From positions 1 through 30,831 of the forward strand of contig CAYWVS010000038.1 of assembly GCA_964461765.1 (NCBI GenBank): a DNA stretch of 30,831 nt, in the 5' to 3' direction. Under the pieces are notes generated by a model. The model was not told the DNA's origin. It worked only from the letters and a program-made list of their open reading frames with translations, and did no database searches. Shown here one piece after another: positions 13,789 through 22,767 of the stretch. Source of the stretch: JAVVUJ01 sp964461765 (GTDB lineage: Bacteria > Bacillota > Clostridia > Peptostreptococcales > Anaerovoracaceae). Position 1 is the stretch's first letter. Each line of letters begins with the position of its first letter. Both the position numbers and the translations under genes were made by a program.

Positions 13789-15762
13789 ATGGCAGACAAG
13801 TTAGTGGCAATGAAGGAATTGGTAGGGAGGCTTAACGAGGCTGGTCGCACCTATGAGCAGGAAAACAGGGAAATCATGTCTAATGTGGAATACGATAGAT
13901 TGTATGATCAGTTGGTTTCCATGGAGAAGGAGTTGGAAGTGGTTCTTTCCAACAGTCCTACCTGCAACGTAGGTTATGAAGTGCAAAGTGAGTTACCGAA
14001 GGAAGCTCATAGCCGCCCCATGTTGTCCTTGGATAAAACCAAAGAGATAGAATCCTTAAGGCAGTGGCTTGGAGATCAGGAAGGGGTACTGTCTTGGAAG
14101 TTGGACGGCTTGACCATCGTTTTGTCCTATGAAAATGGGGAGTTGGTTAAAGCGGTGACCCGTGGAAACGGTCAGGTGGGTGAGGTGATCACCTCCAATG
14201 CTAAAGTATTTGAAAATCTGCCCTTAATCATTTCCTATAAAGAAAATTTGGTTGTAAGGGGGGAAGCGGTAATCCGCTATTCAGATTTTTTAAAAATTAA
14301 CGAAAAAATAGAGGATGTGACCGCAAAATATAAGAATCCGAGAAACCTTTGCAGCGGAACGGTGAGACAGCTAAACAATGAAATCACAGCCCAAAGAAAG
14401 GTGCATTTTTACGCCTTTGCATTAGTATCCGAAAATTCTATGGCAAAGCGCCTAGAGCAAATGAATTTTTTGCAAGGCTTAGGCTTTGAGGTGGTAGATC
14501 ATCGCCTCATAACATCAAAGGATGTAGAAGAGGCAGTAACAGATTTTCAATCCAAGGTAGGAAAGAGCGATTTACCCTCAGATGGCTTGGTGCTAACCTT
14601 TAACGATGTGGCTTACGGTAATTCCCTGGGGGCTACGTCTAAATTCCCCCGAGATTCCATTGCTTTCAAATGGGAGGATGAAATCGCAACCACCACATTG
14701 ACCGGCATGGAATGGAGCCCCTCCAGAACGGGTTTGATCAATCCCATAGCCTTATTTGCTCCGGTGGAATTGGAAGGTACCACTGTTACCAGAGCCAGTG
14801 TTCACAATATCAGCATTTTGGAAGAACTGAAGTTAAATATCGGGGATGAAATCGGAGTATACAAAGCTAACATGATTATTCCTCAAATCTCTGAAAATTT
14901 TTCTGCATCAAAATGGCAATCCATTTGCGATGACAAAAAACCCATGGTAGAGTTACCTAAGGAATGCCCTGTGTGCGGTCAGGAAACTCATGTCAATGAT
15001 GATGGCGTAAAAACCTTGGTATGCCCTAATCCCGGATGCCTTGCAAAGCACCTGAAATCCTTAGTCCATTTGGTGGGAAGGGATGCTTTAAATATCGAAG
15101 GTCTGTCAGAGGCTACCCTGGAAAAATTTATGGGGATTGGTATCATTAAAGAGTTGGCAGATATTTTCCATTTACAAGATCATGAAGAGCAAATCATAAC
15201 CATGGAAGGGCTGGGGAAAAAATCCTTTGGTAATATAGTCAATGCCATAGAAAAATCCAGAAATACCACCATGGACAAAGCCCTGTATGGATTAGGGATC
15301 CCCAACATCGGAACAGCCAATGCAAAGAATATCTGCAAAGCCTTTGAATACGATTGGCAGCGAATCTGCAATGCTTCAGAAGAGGAACTGAAGGAAATCT
15401 TTGGGATCGGTGAAAAGATGGCGGAGGCTTACATTACCTTTTTTCGGGATAGCAATAATGCTATTATTGTAAACAACTTAGTGAACCAATTAATTTTTAT
15501 GGATCAAAACAAACAATCTCAAGAAACTCAGGTTTTTGCGGATAAGGTTTTTGTTGTTACGGGTAGTGTGGAACAATTTTCCAATCGGAAAGAGTTACAA
15601 GCCTACATTGAGGCGAGAGGGGGCAAGGTTACAGGTAGCGTTACTGCAAACACGGACTATTTGGTAAACAATGACCTTATGTCTAACTCTTCAAAAAACA
15701 AAAAAGCAAAGGAATTGGGAGTTTCCATTATATCAGAAAAGGATTTATTATCTTTATCTTAA
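13789..15762 (+). CDS. ligA: NAD-dependent DNA ligase
   Basis: LigA seals nicks in replication and repair using NAD. The 657-residue protein has all domains: Ia (about 1-70, with SNVEYDRLYDQL), adenylation domain with nucleophile K104 in SWKLDGLTI, OB fold, a four-cysteine zinc finger (CPVC ... CPNPGC), helix-hairpin-helix repeats (IEGLSEATLEKFMGIGI, GIGEKMAEAY), and a C-terminal BRCT domain (VFVVTGSVEQFSNRKELQAY). The adenylation motif reads KLDG rather than the common KIDG, and the following motif reads TRGNGQVGEVIT where most LigA proteins have TRGDG..GEDVT. I recall the same variant in other Clostridia, so it is probably a lineage feature. The ribosome site AGAGGATA is modest. It lies directly behind pcrA. 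Confidence 0.95.
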   Translation: MADKLVAMKELVGRLNEAGRTYEQENREIMSNVEYDRLYDQLVSMEKELEVVLSNSPTCNVGYEVQSELPKEAHSRPMLSLDKTKEIESLRQWLGDQEGVLSWKLDGLTIVLSYENGELVKAVTRGNGQVGEVITSNAKVFENLPLIISYKENLVVRGEAVIRYSDFLKINEKIEDVTAKYKNPRNLCSGTVRQLNNEITAQRKVHFYAFALVSENSMAKRLEQMNFLQGLGFEVVDHRLITSKDVEEAVTDFQSKVGKSDLPSDGLVLTFNDVAYGNSLGATSKFPRDSIAFKWEDEIATTTLTGMEWSPSRTGLINPIALFAPVELEGTTVTRASVHNISILEELKLNIGDEIGVYKANMIIPQISENFSASKWQSICDDKKPMVELPKECPVCGQETHVNDDGVKTLVCPNPGCLAKHLKSLVHLVGRDALNIEGLSEATLEKFMGIGIIKELADIFHLQDHEEQIITMEGLGKKSFGNIVNAIEKSRNTTMDKALYGLGIPNIGTANAKNICKAFEYDWQRICNASEEELKEIFGIGEKMAEAYITFFRDSNNAIIVNNLVNQLIFMDQNKQSQETQVFADKVFVVTGSVEQFSNRKELQAYIEARGGKVTGSVTANTDYLVNNDLMSNSSKNKKAKELGVSIISEKDLLSLS

Positions 15763-16013
15763 TTGATTTCCTATATTTTTTGTGCTATTATATAAAAATC
15801 TATAAGATACCAAACATGATTTTATTTTAAAATGATAAGAAGTTTTATAAACTTATATTTTTATTTAAAATATCTATTTTGAATGAAGTAAGGATTTTTA
15901 AGTTTTTAAAATTAATAAATTATTCATTAATATAATATTTGGTAACAATTTATTAAAATTAAGTTTATAATTTTAATCATTCTTTTAATTAACATAGAAA
16001 CGGAGGATCTGAA

Positions 16014-17426
16014 ATGGGCTTTTTAAAGAGAAATAAAAATATTATCAATCCCACGATACCTTTTAATAAGGATCGAGAGCTTGACTTTTATACAATGATG
16101 GCCAAGGAGTTAGAAAAGAGCGATGTTATTCCAGGAGAGCTATATGCCAAATACAACGTTAAGAGAGGCCTAAGAGATCCAAACGGTGCCGGTGTTGTGG
16201 TTGGACTAACCCGTATCAGCGATGTACAGGGATATGAGGTGGACAGCGAAGGTAAAAAGGTGGCCATACCGGGAAAGCTATATTACCGAGGGATTGATGT
16301 GGAAGATATTGTAAATCAATGCTTAGCGGAGGATAGGTTTGGCTATGAAGAAACCAGCTATCTTCTTTTGTTTGGAAAGCTTCCTACGAAAAAGCAGTTG
16401 GAAACCTATAGTCAGCTTATTGGCTCCAAGAGGGACTTGCCCATGGGATTTGCTAGGGATATGATTCTCACAGCCCCCAGTAAAAATATTATGAACAAAC
16501 TGGCGCGAAGTGTGTTAGCCTTATATTCCTATGATGAAAACCCTGACGATGTTTCCATTAAGAATGTATTGACCCAATCCATCAGTTTGATTGCATATTT
16601 CCCTTTGCTGATTGCCTATGCTTACCAAGCAAAGGAAAGTTACTTTAACAATAAAAGCCTTTATTTGCATTATTCTGACCCTAGTAAAAGTACAGCTGAA
16701 AATATCTTGCATTTAATCAGACCCACCAGTGAATACACGGATTTGGAGGCTAAGCTCTTAGACATCTGCATGATATTACACGCTGAGCACGGTGGCGGAA
16801 ACAATTCTTCCTTTGCAACTCACCTGATTTCCTCCTCCGGCACGGATACATATTCTGCCATTTCGGCGGCAGTAGGTTCTCTGAAGGGGCCAAAGCACGG
16901 AGGTGCAAACATAGAAGTTATTCAAATGATTAAAAATATTAAGGAAAATGTGAAAGACATTACCAATTACAATGAAGTGGAAAAGCATTTGATTAAAATC
17001 TTAAAGGGAGAAGCCAATGATGGTACGGGATTGATTTATGGTTTAGGACATGCGGTTTACACCATATCTGACCCCAGAGCTTCTCTGTTAAAAGGAATGG
17101 CCAAAAAGCTTGCTGAAGACAAGGGCTTGATCGACGATTTTATGCTGTATGATTTCATTGAAAAGAAGGCACCAGAGCTGTATAAACAGGTGAAGGGAAC
17201 TAACTCCAGTTCCATGTTGGCCAATGTGGATCTTTACAGCGGATTTGTGTACAATGCCCTTAATATTCCTATTGACATTGCAACGCCTATCTTTGCTGCT
17301 GCCAGAATTTCAGGTTGGTGTGCTCATAGAATGGAAGAATTAATCGGAGGTGGCAGAATCATGAGACCTGCTTATAAATGCATTTTGAAGCCCATGGAGT
17401 ACACACCATTAAAAGAAAGAAAATAA
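16014..17426 (+). CDS. Citrate synthase (Si-type, citrate/2-methylcitrate synthase family)
   Basis: Citrate synthase condenses oxaloacetate and acetyl-CoA. The 470-residue protein keeps the catalytic triad: H259 in HAEHGGGNNSSF, H346 in GLGHAVYT, and D406 in NVDLYSG. The KGPKHGGAN motif is also present. It is longer than typical Gram-positive citrate synthases (about 370 residues), with an extended N-terminal part. ACGGAGGAT precedes the ATG. It stands alone: no aconitase or isocitrate dehydrogenase gene adjoins it, and a terminator follows. In a fermentative Clostridium it would most simply supply glutamate carbon through a partial oxidative branch. Propionyl-CoA as substrate (2-methylcitrate synthase) cannot be excluded from sequence alone. 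The 251 bases before it are A+T-rich with no promoter I can defend. Confidence 0.92.
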   Translation: MGFLKRNKNIINPTIPFNKDRELDFYTMMAKELEKSDVIPGELYAKYNVKRGLRDPNGAGVVVGLTRISDVQGYEVDSEGKKVAIPGKLYYRGIDVEDIVNQCLAEDRFGYEETSYLLLFGKLPTKKQLETYSQLIGSKRDLPMGFARDMILTAPSKNIMNKLARSVLALYSYDENPDDVSIKNVLTQSISLIAYFPLLIAYAYQAKESYFNNKSLYLHYSDPSKSTAENILHLIRPTSEYTDLEAKLLDICMILHAEHGGGNNSSFATHLISSSGTDTYSAISAAVGSLKGPKHGGANIEVIQMIKNIKENVKDITNYNEVEKHLIKILKGEANDGTGLIYGLGHAVYTISDPRASLLKGMAKKLAEDKGLIDDFMLYDFIEKKAPELYKQVKGTNSSSMLANVDLYSGFVYNALNIPIDIATPIFAAARISGWCAHRMEELIGGGRIMRPAYKCILKPMEYTPLKERK

Positions 17427-17443
17427 AATTTATATAAATTGGG

Positions 17444-17484
17444 AAAAAATAAAAGTACAACAAAGCTTGTATTTTTATTTTTTT
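17444..17484 (+). terminator. Terminator of the citrate synthase gene
   Basis: AAAAAATAAAAGTACAA (17444-17460) pairs with TTGTATTTTTATTTTTT (17467-17483) through 17 positions with one G-T pair, around a 6-base loop, ending in a T-run. It immediately precedes the uvrB promoter. Confidence 0.75.
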
Positions 17485-17485
17485 C

Positions 17486-17515
17486 TTGCTTAAGAACGTG
17501 TGTTTGTTGTATAAT
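17486..17515 (+). promoter_or_regulatory. uvrBA promoter
   Basis: TTGCTT (17486-17491) and a perfect TATAAT (17510-17515) are 18 bases apart. The LexA box lies between them, so repressor binding would block RNA polymerase directly. The predicted leader to the uvrB ATG is about 255 bases long. Confidence 0.7.
17494..17505 (+). promoter_or_regulatory. LexA (DinR) operator, SOS box
   Basis: GAACGTGTGTTT fits the Gram-positive LexA core GAAC-N4-GTTY, and the inner bases GTGT also fit the B. subtilis RNRY pattern. The flanking bases are A and G instead of C and C. Its position between -35 and -10 of the uvrB promoter, and the fact that uvrB and uvrA are classic SOS genes, make a chance match unlikely. 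Confidence 0.75.
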
Positions 17516-17723
17516 GGTAAAGAATAAAATAAATAAGGTTGAATATTTGAATAGAATTTAAAGAATTAAATAGCAACTTTTATCAGAATGATGATTTGAA
17601 AATTAAAATAGATATTTTTTAATCAATATAAGGATTTCAAAAATTAATGATACAAATTTTATATTAAAATAAAGATAAAAAATCGAAAAACATAGATTAT
17701 ACAAAAGAATTAAGGAATCCCAT

Positions 17724-17762
17724 TAAGAGGAAAGTATAAACGGATAAGAGGAAAGTATAAAC
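17724..17762 (+). repeat. Tandem direct repeat of 18 bases, period 21
   Basis: TAAGAGGAAAGTATAAAC occurs at 17724-17741 and again, without mismatch, at 17745-17762, with GGA between. The second copy ends 15 bases before the uvrB ATG and runs into the real ribosome site (GAAAGGAAG). Each copy contains AGAGGAAAG, a weak ribosome-site-like string. There are only two copies. Confidence 0.85.
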
Positions 17763-17777
17763 AGAAAGGAAGTCTGC

Positions 17778-19751
17778 ATGGGTAAATTTAAGTTGGTATC
17801 GGATTATAAGCTGATGGGAGATCAGCCGGAGGCTGTGGCGCAACTGACGGAAGGAATAGAACGGGGCGAGAAGCATCAGACTTTGCTGGGAGTTACTGGA
17901 TCAGGGAAAACTTTTACCATGGCCAATGTCATTGAGCGGGTACAGCGACCTACGTTAATCATATCCCACAATAAAACCTTGGCTGCTCAATTATGCGGTG
18001 AATTCAAAGAATTTTTTCCTGAGAATGCTGTTGAATACTTTGTGAGTTACTACGATTATTATCAACCGGAAGCCTACGTTGCCTCTACGGACACCTATAT
18101 TGAAAAAGACTCGGATATCAACGATGAAATTGAAAAATTGCGACACTCGGCCACTGCAGCTCTTTCCGAGAGGCGAGATGTAATCATCGTGGCCAGTGTT
18201 TCCTGCATCTATGGTTTGGGAAGCCCCGTAGACTACGAAAGTCAAGTTCTTTCACTGCGGCCGGGAATGGTGAAAAACAGAAACGACATCTTGAGAAAGC
18301 TGGTGGAGATTCAGTACACCCGAAATGATATGGGATTTACGCGAGGAACCTTCCGGGCAAGGGGGGATATGATCGATATCTTTCCTGCGGGATCGGAACA
18401 TGCAGTTCGCATTGAGCTCTTTGGGGATGAGATAGAGCAAATCAAAGAAATTAATCCAATTACAGGAGAAATTAACGGTTTAAGAAACCACGTTTCCATC
18501 TTTCCCGCTTCTCACTATGTTACTTCTAAGGACAATATGGATCGTGCCATCATTTCCGTGGAACGAGAGTTAGAGGAAAGAGTTAAGTACTATAAGGATG
18601 CAGGTAAGCTGATTGAAGCTCAGCGAATAGAGCAAAGAACTCGATATGATTTAGAATTATTGAGGGAAGTTGGAAGCTGCAAGGGCATAGAAAACTATTC
18701 TCGTCATCTCAATGGTTTACCTCCGGGAAACAGACCATATACCCTGATAGATTACTTTCCAAAAGATTTTTTGATGATCATAGATGAGTCTCACGTTATG
18801 CTACCTCAATTGAGGGGTATGTATGCAGGGGACAGATCTCGAAAATCTTCTCTGGTGGAATACGGGTTTCGTTTACCTTCAGCTTTGGATAACAGACCCT
18901 TGGAGTTTCACGAATTTCAGGAATTGGTAAACCAGGTGGTATACGTAAGTGCCACCCCTTCAACCTATGAAAAGGAGCAGAGCAAGGGAATTGTAGCGGA
19001 ACAGATTATTAGACCAACAGGTTTATTGGATCCTGTGATAGAAGTGAGGAAATCCGAAGGGCAGATTGACGATCTTGTTGGGGAAATTAGCAAGGTATTG
19101 GAAAGAAAAGAAAAGGTTTTTATCACTACCTTGACAAAGAAGATGTCTGAAAGCTTATCGGATTATCTAAAGAACATGGGATTTAAAGTTCGTTATCTTC
19201 ATTCCGAAATCGAAACTTTGGAGAGGATGGAAATCCTGAGAGACTTGAGGATGGATGTTTTCGATATACTGGTGGGAATCAATTTGCTGAGGGAAGGTTT
19301 GGACATCCCCGAGGTTTCTCTGGTGGCCATCATAGATGCGGACAAGCAGGGATTCCTGCGAACTGAAACTTCCTTAATTCAGACCATTGGAAGAGCTGCC
19401 CGAAATGTAAACGGTAAAGTAATCATGTACGGAGACCGCATGAGTGAGGCCATGGAGAAGGCCATCTCAGAAACCGACAGAAGGAGAGCCATACAGCATA
19501 AATACAACGAAGAGCATGGCATTACTCCTACCACCATCAAAAAGTCCGTGAGAGCCATTATTGAGGCCACAAAGGTAGCGGAAGAAACAGAAGAGTATTA
19601 CGCAGGTAGAAGTGCTTTGGAAATGACAAAGAAGGAGTTAAACGATTACTTGAAAAAATTGGAAAAAGAGATGAAGGAAGCTGCCGCAAACTTGCAATTT
19701 GAGCAAGCTGCCAAACTGAGAGATAGGATTTTTGAATTAAAGACCAGATAA
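17778..19751 (+). CDS. uvrB: UvrABC excinuclease subunit B
   Basis: UvrB is the damage-verifying helicase-like subunit, loaded by UvrA and then bound by UvrC. The 657-residue protein has Walker A GVTGSGKTF (38-46), the beta-hairpin segment YYDYYQPEAYVAS that clamps DNA, the DESH box in MIIDESHVMLPQ, motif V/VI sequences (NLLREGLDIPEVSLV, QTIGRAARN), and the C-terminal UVR helix pair (LEKEMKEAAANLQFEQAA) that contacts UvrC. Length is normal. AGAAAGGAAG precedes the ATG. It is the first gene behind a promoter with a LexA box, and uvrA follows after 98 bases, so the pair should be induced by DNA damage. Confidence 0.97.
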   Translation: MGKFKLVSDYKLMGDQPEAVAQLTEGIERGEKHQTLLGVTGSGKTFTMANVIERVQRPTLIISHNKTLAAQLCGEFKEFFPENAVEYFVSYYDYYQPEAYVASTDTYIEKDSDINDEIEKLRHSATAALSERRDVIIVASVSCIYGLGSPVDYESQVLSLRPGMVKNRNDILRKLVEIQYTRNDMGFTRGTFRARGDMIDIFPAGSEHAVRIELFGDEIEQIKEINPITGEINGLRNHVSIFPASHYVTSKDNMDRAIISVERELEERVKYYKDAGKLIEAQRIEQRTRYDLELLREVGSCKGIENYSRHLNGLPPGNRPYTLIDYFPKDFLMIIDESHVMLPQLRGMYAGDRSRKSSLVEYGFRLPSALDNRPLEFHEFQELVNQVVYVSATPSTYEKEQSKGIVAEQIIRPTGLLDPVIEVRKSEGQIDDLVGEISKVLERKEKVFITTLTKKMSESLSDYLKNMGFKVRYLHSEIETLERMEILRDLRMDVFDILVGINLLREGLDIPEVSLVAIIDADKQGFLRTETSLIQTIGRAARNVNGKVIMYGDRMSEAMEKAISETDRRRAIQHKYNEEHGITPTTIKKSVRAIIEATKVAEETEEYYAGRSALEMTKKELNDYLKKLEKEMKEAAANLQFEQAAKLRDRIFELKTR

Positions 19752-19849
19752 GCAATTAATCATAAAACTGATAATTGAGTATTGATAAAATAATAAAAAA
19801 TATTTCATATGATTAAAATCAATACAAAACAAATAGAAAAGGATAAAAT

Positions 19850-22696
19850 ATGGCAACAAATATATTTGTAAAAGGTGCAAATGAACATAATTTAAAAAAC
19901 ATAGATGTAACCATTCCTCGAGATAAGATGGTGGTTATTACAGGACTTTCCGGATCAGGAAAATCTTCTTTAGCTTTTGACACCATCTATGCGGAAGGGC
20001 AACGGCGATATGTAGAAAGCTTATCTGCTTATGCCAGACAGTTTTTGGGTCAAATGGAAAAACCCAATGTGGAGTATATCGAAGGACTTTCTCCGGCCAT
20101 ATCCATCGACCAGAAAACAACCAGTAAAAACCCCCGCTCCACCGTGGGAACGGTGACGGAAATCCACGATTATTTGAGGTTGATGTACGCTCGAATCGGA
20201 AAACCTCATTGCCCTGTATGCAGCAGAGAAATCGCCAGTCAATCCATTGACCAAATTATAGAGAAGATTGAGGAATTAAAAGAAGATTCTCGAATTACCA
20301 TTCTTTCCCCTGTAATCAGAGAGAAAAAGGGAGAGCATGAAAAGGTTTTAGAGAGAATAAAAAAAGAAGGTTTTTCAAGGGTGCGGGTAGATAATGAGAT
20401 TTACCGATTGGATTCTGATGAAATAAAATTGGAAAAGACCTACAAGCATTCCATTGAAATTATCGTGGATAGAATGACCGTTAAAGCGGAAAATAGAAGC
20501 AGATTGGCGGAATCCTTAGAACTGGCATTAAATCACGGTGATGGCATGGTCATTGTCATCCATGAAGAGGAGAATCAGGAAGCAAAGGAATTGCTGTTCA
20601 GCACCAAATTTGCTTGCCCGGAACACGGTGTCAGCATTGAGGAATTGGAGCCTAGAATGTTTTCCTTCAACAGCCCCTTTGGAGCCTGTAGGCATTGCAA
20701 TGGGTTGGGGTTTATTCAACAATTAGACCCCGACTTAATTATATCAGAGCAGGATAAAAGCGTTGTGGATGGGGCATTGGCAAACATATTTGCCTCTATG
20801 GAAATCAGTGGTTTTTACAGACAGATGATTGATGCTTTGGCAGAATATCATCAAGTAGATTTGAATTTACCCTACAACCAGCTTCCCGAGAAGTTTAAAA
20901 AAGAATTGCTTTATGGTACGGGAACTCGTCACCTAAAATATTATTATGTGAGTAGGAGCAACGGCTCTAGGTCTTACAGAGATCACCCCTTTGAGGGTGT
21001 CCTCAATAATTTACAGAGGCGTTATCAAGAGACTACTTCTCAATATATTAAAGAGAAAATGGAACAATACATGAGTTTAAATACTTGTGAGGTTTGCCAT
21101 GGGAAGCGGCTTAGAGATGAAATTTTGGCAGTAACCGTTGCCGATAAAAACATTGCGGAGGTGTCTGATCTCTCTATTACGAAGGCTATGGAGTTTGTAG
21201 ATACCATGGAGCTGTCTGAAAAGGATACTTTTATCGCCAACCAAATTGTAAAGGAAATTCGAGCCCGTTTGAACTTCCTAAAGGATGTAGGCTTGGATTA
21301 CCTGACATTGTCCAGAATGGCGGGGACTTTATCCGGTGGTGAATCTCAGAGAATACGATTGGCTACCCAAATCGGTTCCAGCTTGGTGGGAGTACTTTAT
21401 ATTTTGGACGAACCAAGCATCGGTCTTCACCAAAAGGATAATGAAAAGCTCCTAAAAACCTTAAGAAGTTTGACGGATCTGGGAAATACTTTGCTTATCG
21501 TAGAACATGATGAGGACACCATGTATCAAGCGGACCACATCATTGACATCGGCCCCGGTGCTGGTGTTCATGGTGGTGAAATTGTGGCAGAAGGAAATGT
21601 AGATCAGATTAAAGCTAACAAGAACTCAATTACCGGACAGTATTTGACAGGAGAAAAACACGTTCCTGTGCCTCAAGTGAGAAGGGAAGGAAACGGCAAG
21701 TTTATCAAAATAGTGGGAGCTTCTGAAAATAACTTGCAAGATGTAACGGCTACCATTCCCTTGGGAAAATTCGTATGTGTCACCGGGGTTTCCGGTTCCG
21801 GCAAGAGTACACTTATCAATGAAATACTCTATAAAAGCTTAGCAGCAAAAATAAATAAGGCTAAAGTAAAACCGGGAAAACATAAGAAAATTGAGGGAAT
21901 TGAGCATATTGATAAGATTATAGATATTGACCAATCCCCTATAGGAAGGACACCTCGTTCCAACCCTGCCACCTATACAGGAGTATTTACCCCCATACGA
22001 GACTTATTTTCCCAATTACCTGAATCCAAATTGAGAGGATACGAAAAGGGTAGATTCAGCTTCAATGTAAAAGGAGGGCGATGCGAGGCCTGTAGCGGTG
22101 ATGGAATCATCAAAATCGAAATGCATTTTCTCCCCGATGTCTATGTACCCTGCGAAGTATGCAAAGGAAAAAGGTATAGCAGGGAAACCTTAGAGGTAAA
22201 ATATAAGGGCAAAAATATTTCAGAAGTATTGGAAATGAATGTGTCTGATGCACTGGAGTTTTTCAAACATATTCCCATAATTTCCAGACAACTGGAAACC
22301 CTGGAAGAGGTTGGATTGGGTTATATCAAACTGGGACAACCCTCCACACAGCTTTCAGGAGGTGAAGCGCAAAGAATCAAGTTGGCATCAGAGCTTTCAA
22401 AGAGAAGCACAGGGAAAACCTTGTATATCTTAGATGAACCTACAACGGGATTGCATTTTGCAGATGTGGACAAATTGATACAAGTATTGGATCGGTTGGT
22501 GGATGCAGGGAACTCTGTGGTTGTTATAGAGCATAATTTGGATGTTATAAAAATATCTGACCATATCATTGACCTAGGACCCGACGGTGGAGATCGAGGG
22601 GGTAGGATTATTGGAGAAGGTACTCCTGAAGAAATTTCTCAGATAAAAATATCCTATACGGGAGAATTTTTAAAAAATGCTTTAAAAAATAAATAG
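19850..22696 (+). CDS. uvrA: UvrABC excinuclease subunit A
   Basis: UvrA is the dimeric ABC-type ATPase that first recognises helix distortion and delivers UvrB. The 948-residue protein shows two ATPase modules: Walker A GLSGSGKSSLAF and GVSGSGKSTLIN, signatures LSGGESQRIRLA and LSGGEAQRIKLA, and Walker B ILDEPSIGL and ILDEPTTGL. Zinc-binding cysteine pairs appear as CPVC, CRHC with CEVC, and CEAC with CEVC. Between the halves is the usual UvrB-binding and insertion region. The ribosome site AAAAGGATAAA is weaker than that of uvrB, and the 98-base gap has no clear terminator or promoter, so it is most likely read from the uvrB promoter. Confidence 0.97.
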   Translation: MATNIFVKGANEHNLKNIDVTIPRDKMVVITGLSGSGKSSLAFDTIYAEGQRRYVESLSAYARQFLGQMEKPNVEYIEGLSPAISIDQKTTSKNPRSTVGTVTEIHDYLRLMYARIGKPHCPVCSREIASQSIDQIIEKIEELKEDSRITILSPVIREKKGEHEKVLERIKKEGFSRVRVDNEIYRLDSDEIKLEKTYKHSIEIIVDRMTVKAENRSRLAESLELALNHGDGMVIVIHEEENQEAKELLFSTKFACPEHGVSIEELEPRMFSFNSPFGACRHCNGLGFIQQLDPDLIISEQDKSVVDGALANIFASMEISGFYRQMIDALAEYHQVDLNLPYNQLPEKFKKELLYGTGTRHLKYYYVSRSNGSRSYRDHPFEGVLNNLQRRYQETTSQYIKEKMEQYMSLNTCEVCHGKRLRDEILAVTVADKNIAEVSDLSITKAMEFVDTMELSEKDTFIANQIVKEIRARLNFLKDVGLDYLTLSRMAGTLSGGESQRIRLATQIGSSLVGVLYILDEPSIGLHQKDNEKLLKTLRSLTDLGNTLLIVEHDEDTMYQADHIIDIGPGAGVHGGEIVAEGNVDQIKANKNSITGQYLTGEKHVPVPQVRREGNGKFIKIVGASENNLQDVTATIPLGKFVCVTGVSGSGKSTLINEILYKSLAAKINKAKVKPGKHKKIEGIEHIDKIIDIDQSPIGRTPRSNPATYTGVFTPIRDLFSQLPESKLRGYEKGRFSFNVKGGRCEACSGDGIIKIEMHFLPDVYVPCEVCKGKRYSRETLEVKYKGKNISEVLEMNVSDALEFFKHIPIISRQLETLEEVGLGYIKLGQPSTQLSGGEAQRIKLASELSKRSTGKTLYILDEPTTGLHFADVDKLIQVLDRLVDAGNSVVVIEHNLDVIKISDHIIDLGPDGGDRGGRIIGEGTPEEISQIKISYTGEFLKNALKNK

Positions 22697-22767
22697 TATA
22701 TGATAAAATGTCCTTTAATTAGTTAAAAACAAATATACTTATGAATTTAGTTTGGCGGTGATAGGTT

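Larger units (their letters stand above)
17427..17777. other. Intergenic region before uvrB: terminator, SOS promoter, leader and direct repeat
   Basis: This region holds, in order, the citrate synthase terminator (17444-17484), a promoter with LexA box (17486-17515), about 200 bases of A+T-rich leader in which I recognise nothing, a tandem 18-base repeat (17724-17762), and the uvrB ribosome site. Confidence 0.7.

Noticed and set aside
17724..17762. The two-copy 18-base repeat as a CRISPR fragment
   Set aside because: The spacing is three bases, far shorter than a spacer, and there are no cas genes.
19755..19815. TTAATCATA/TATGATTAA inverted repeat between uvrB and uvrA as a terminator or operator
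   Set aside because: The nine-base arms are pure A+T-rich and about 40-50 bases apart, with no T-run; chance is the simplest explanation.
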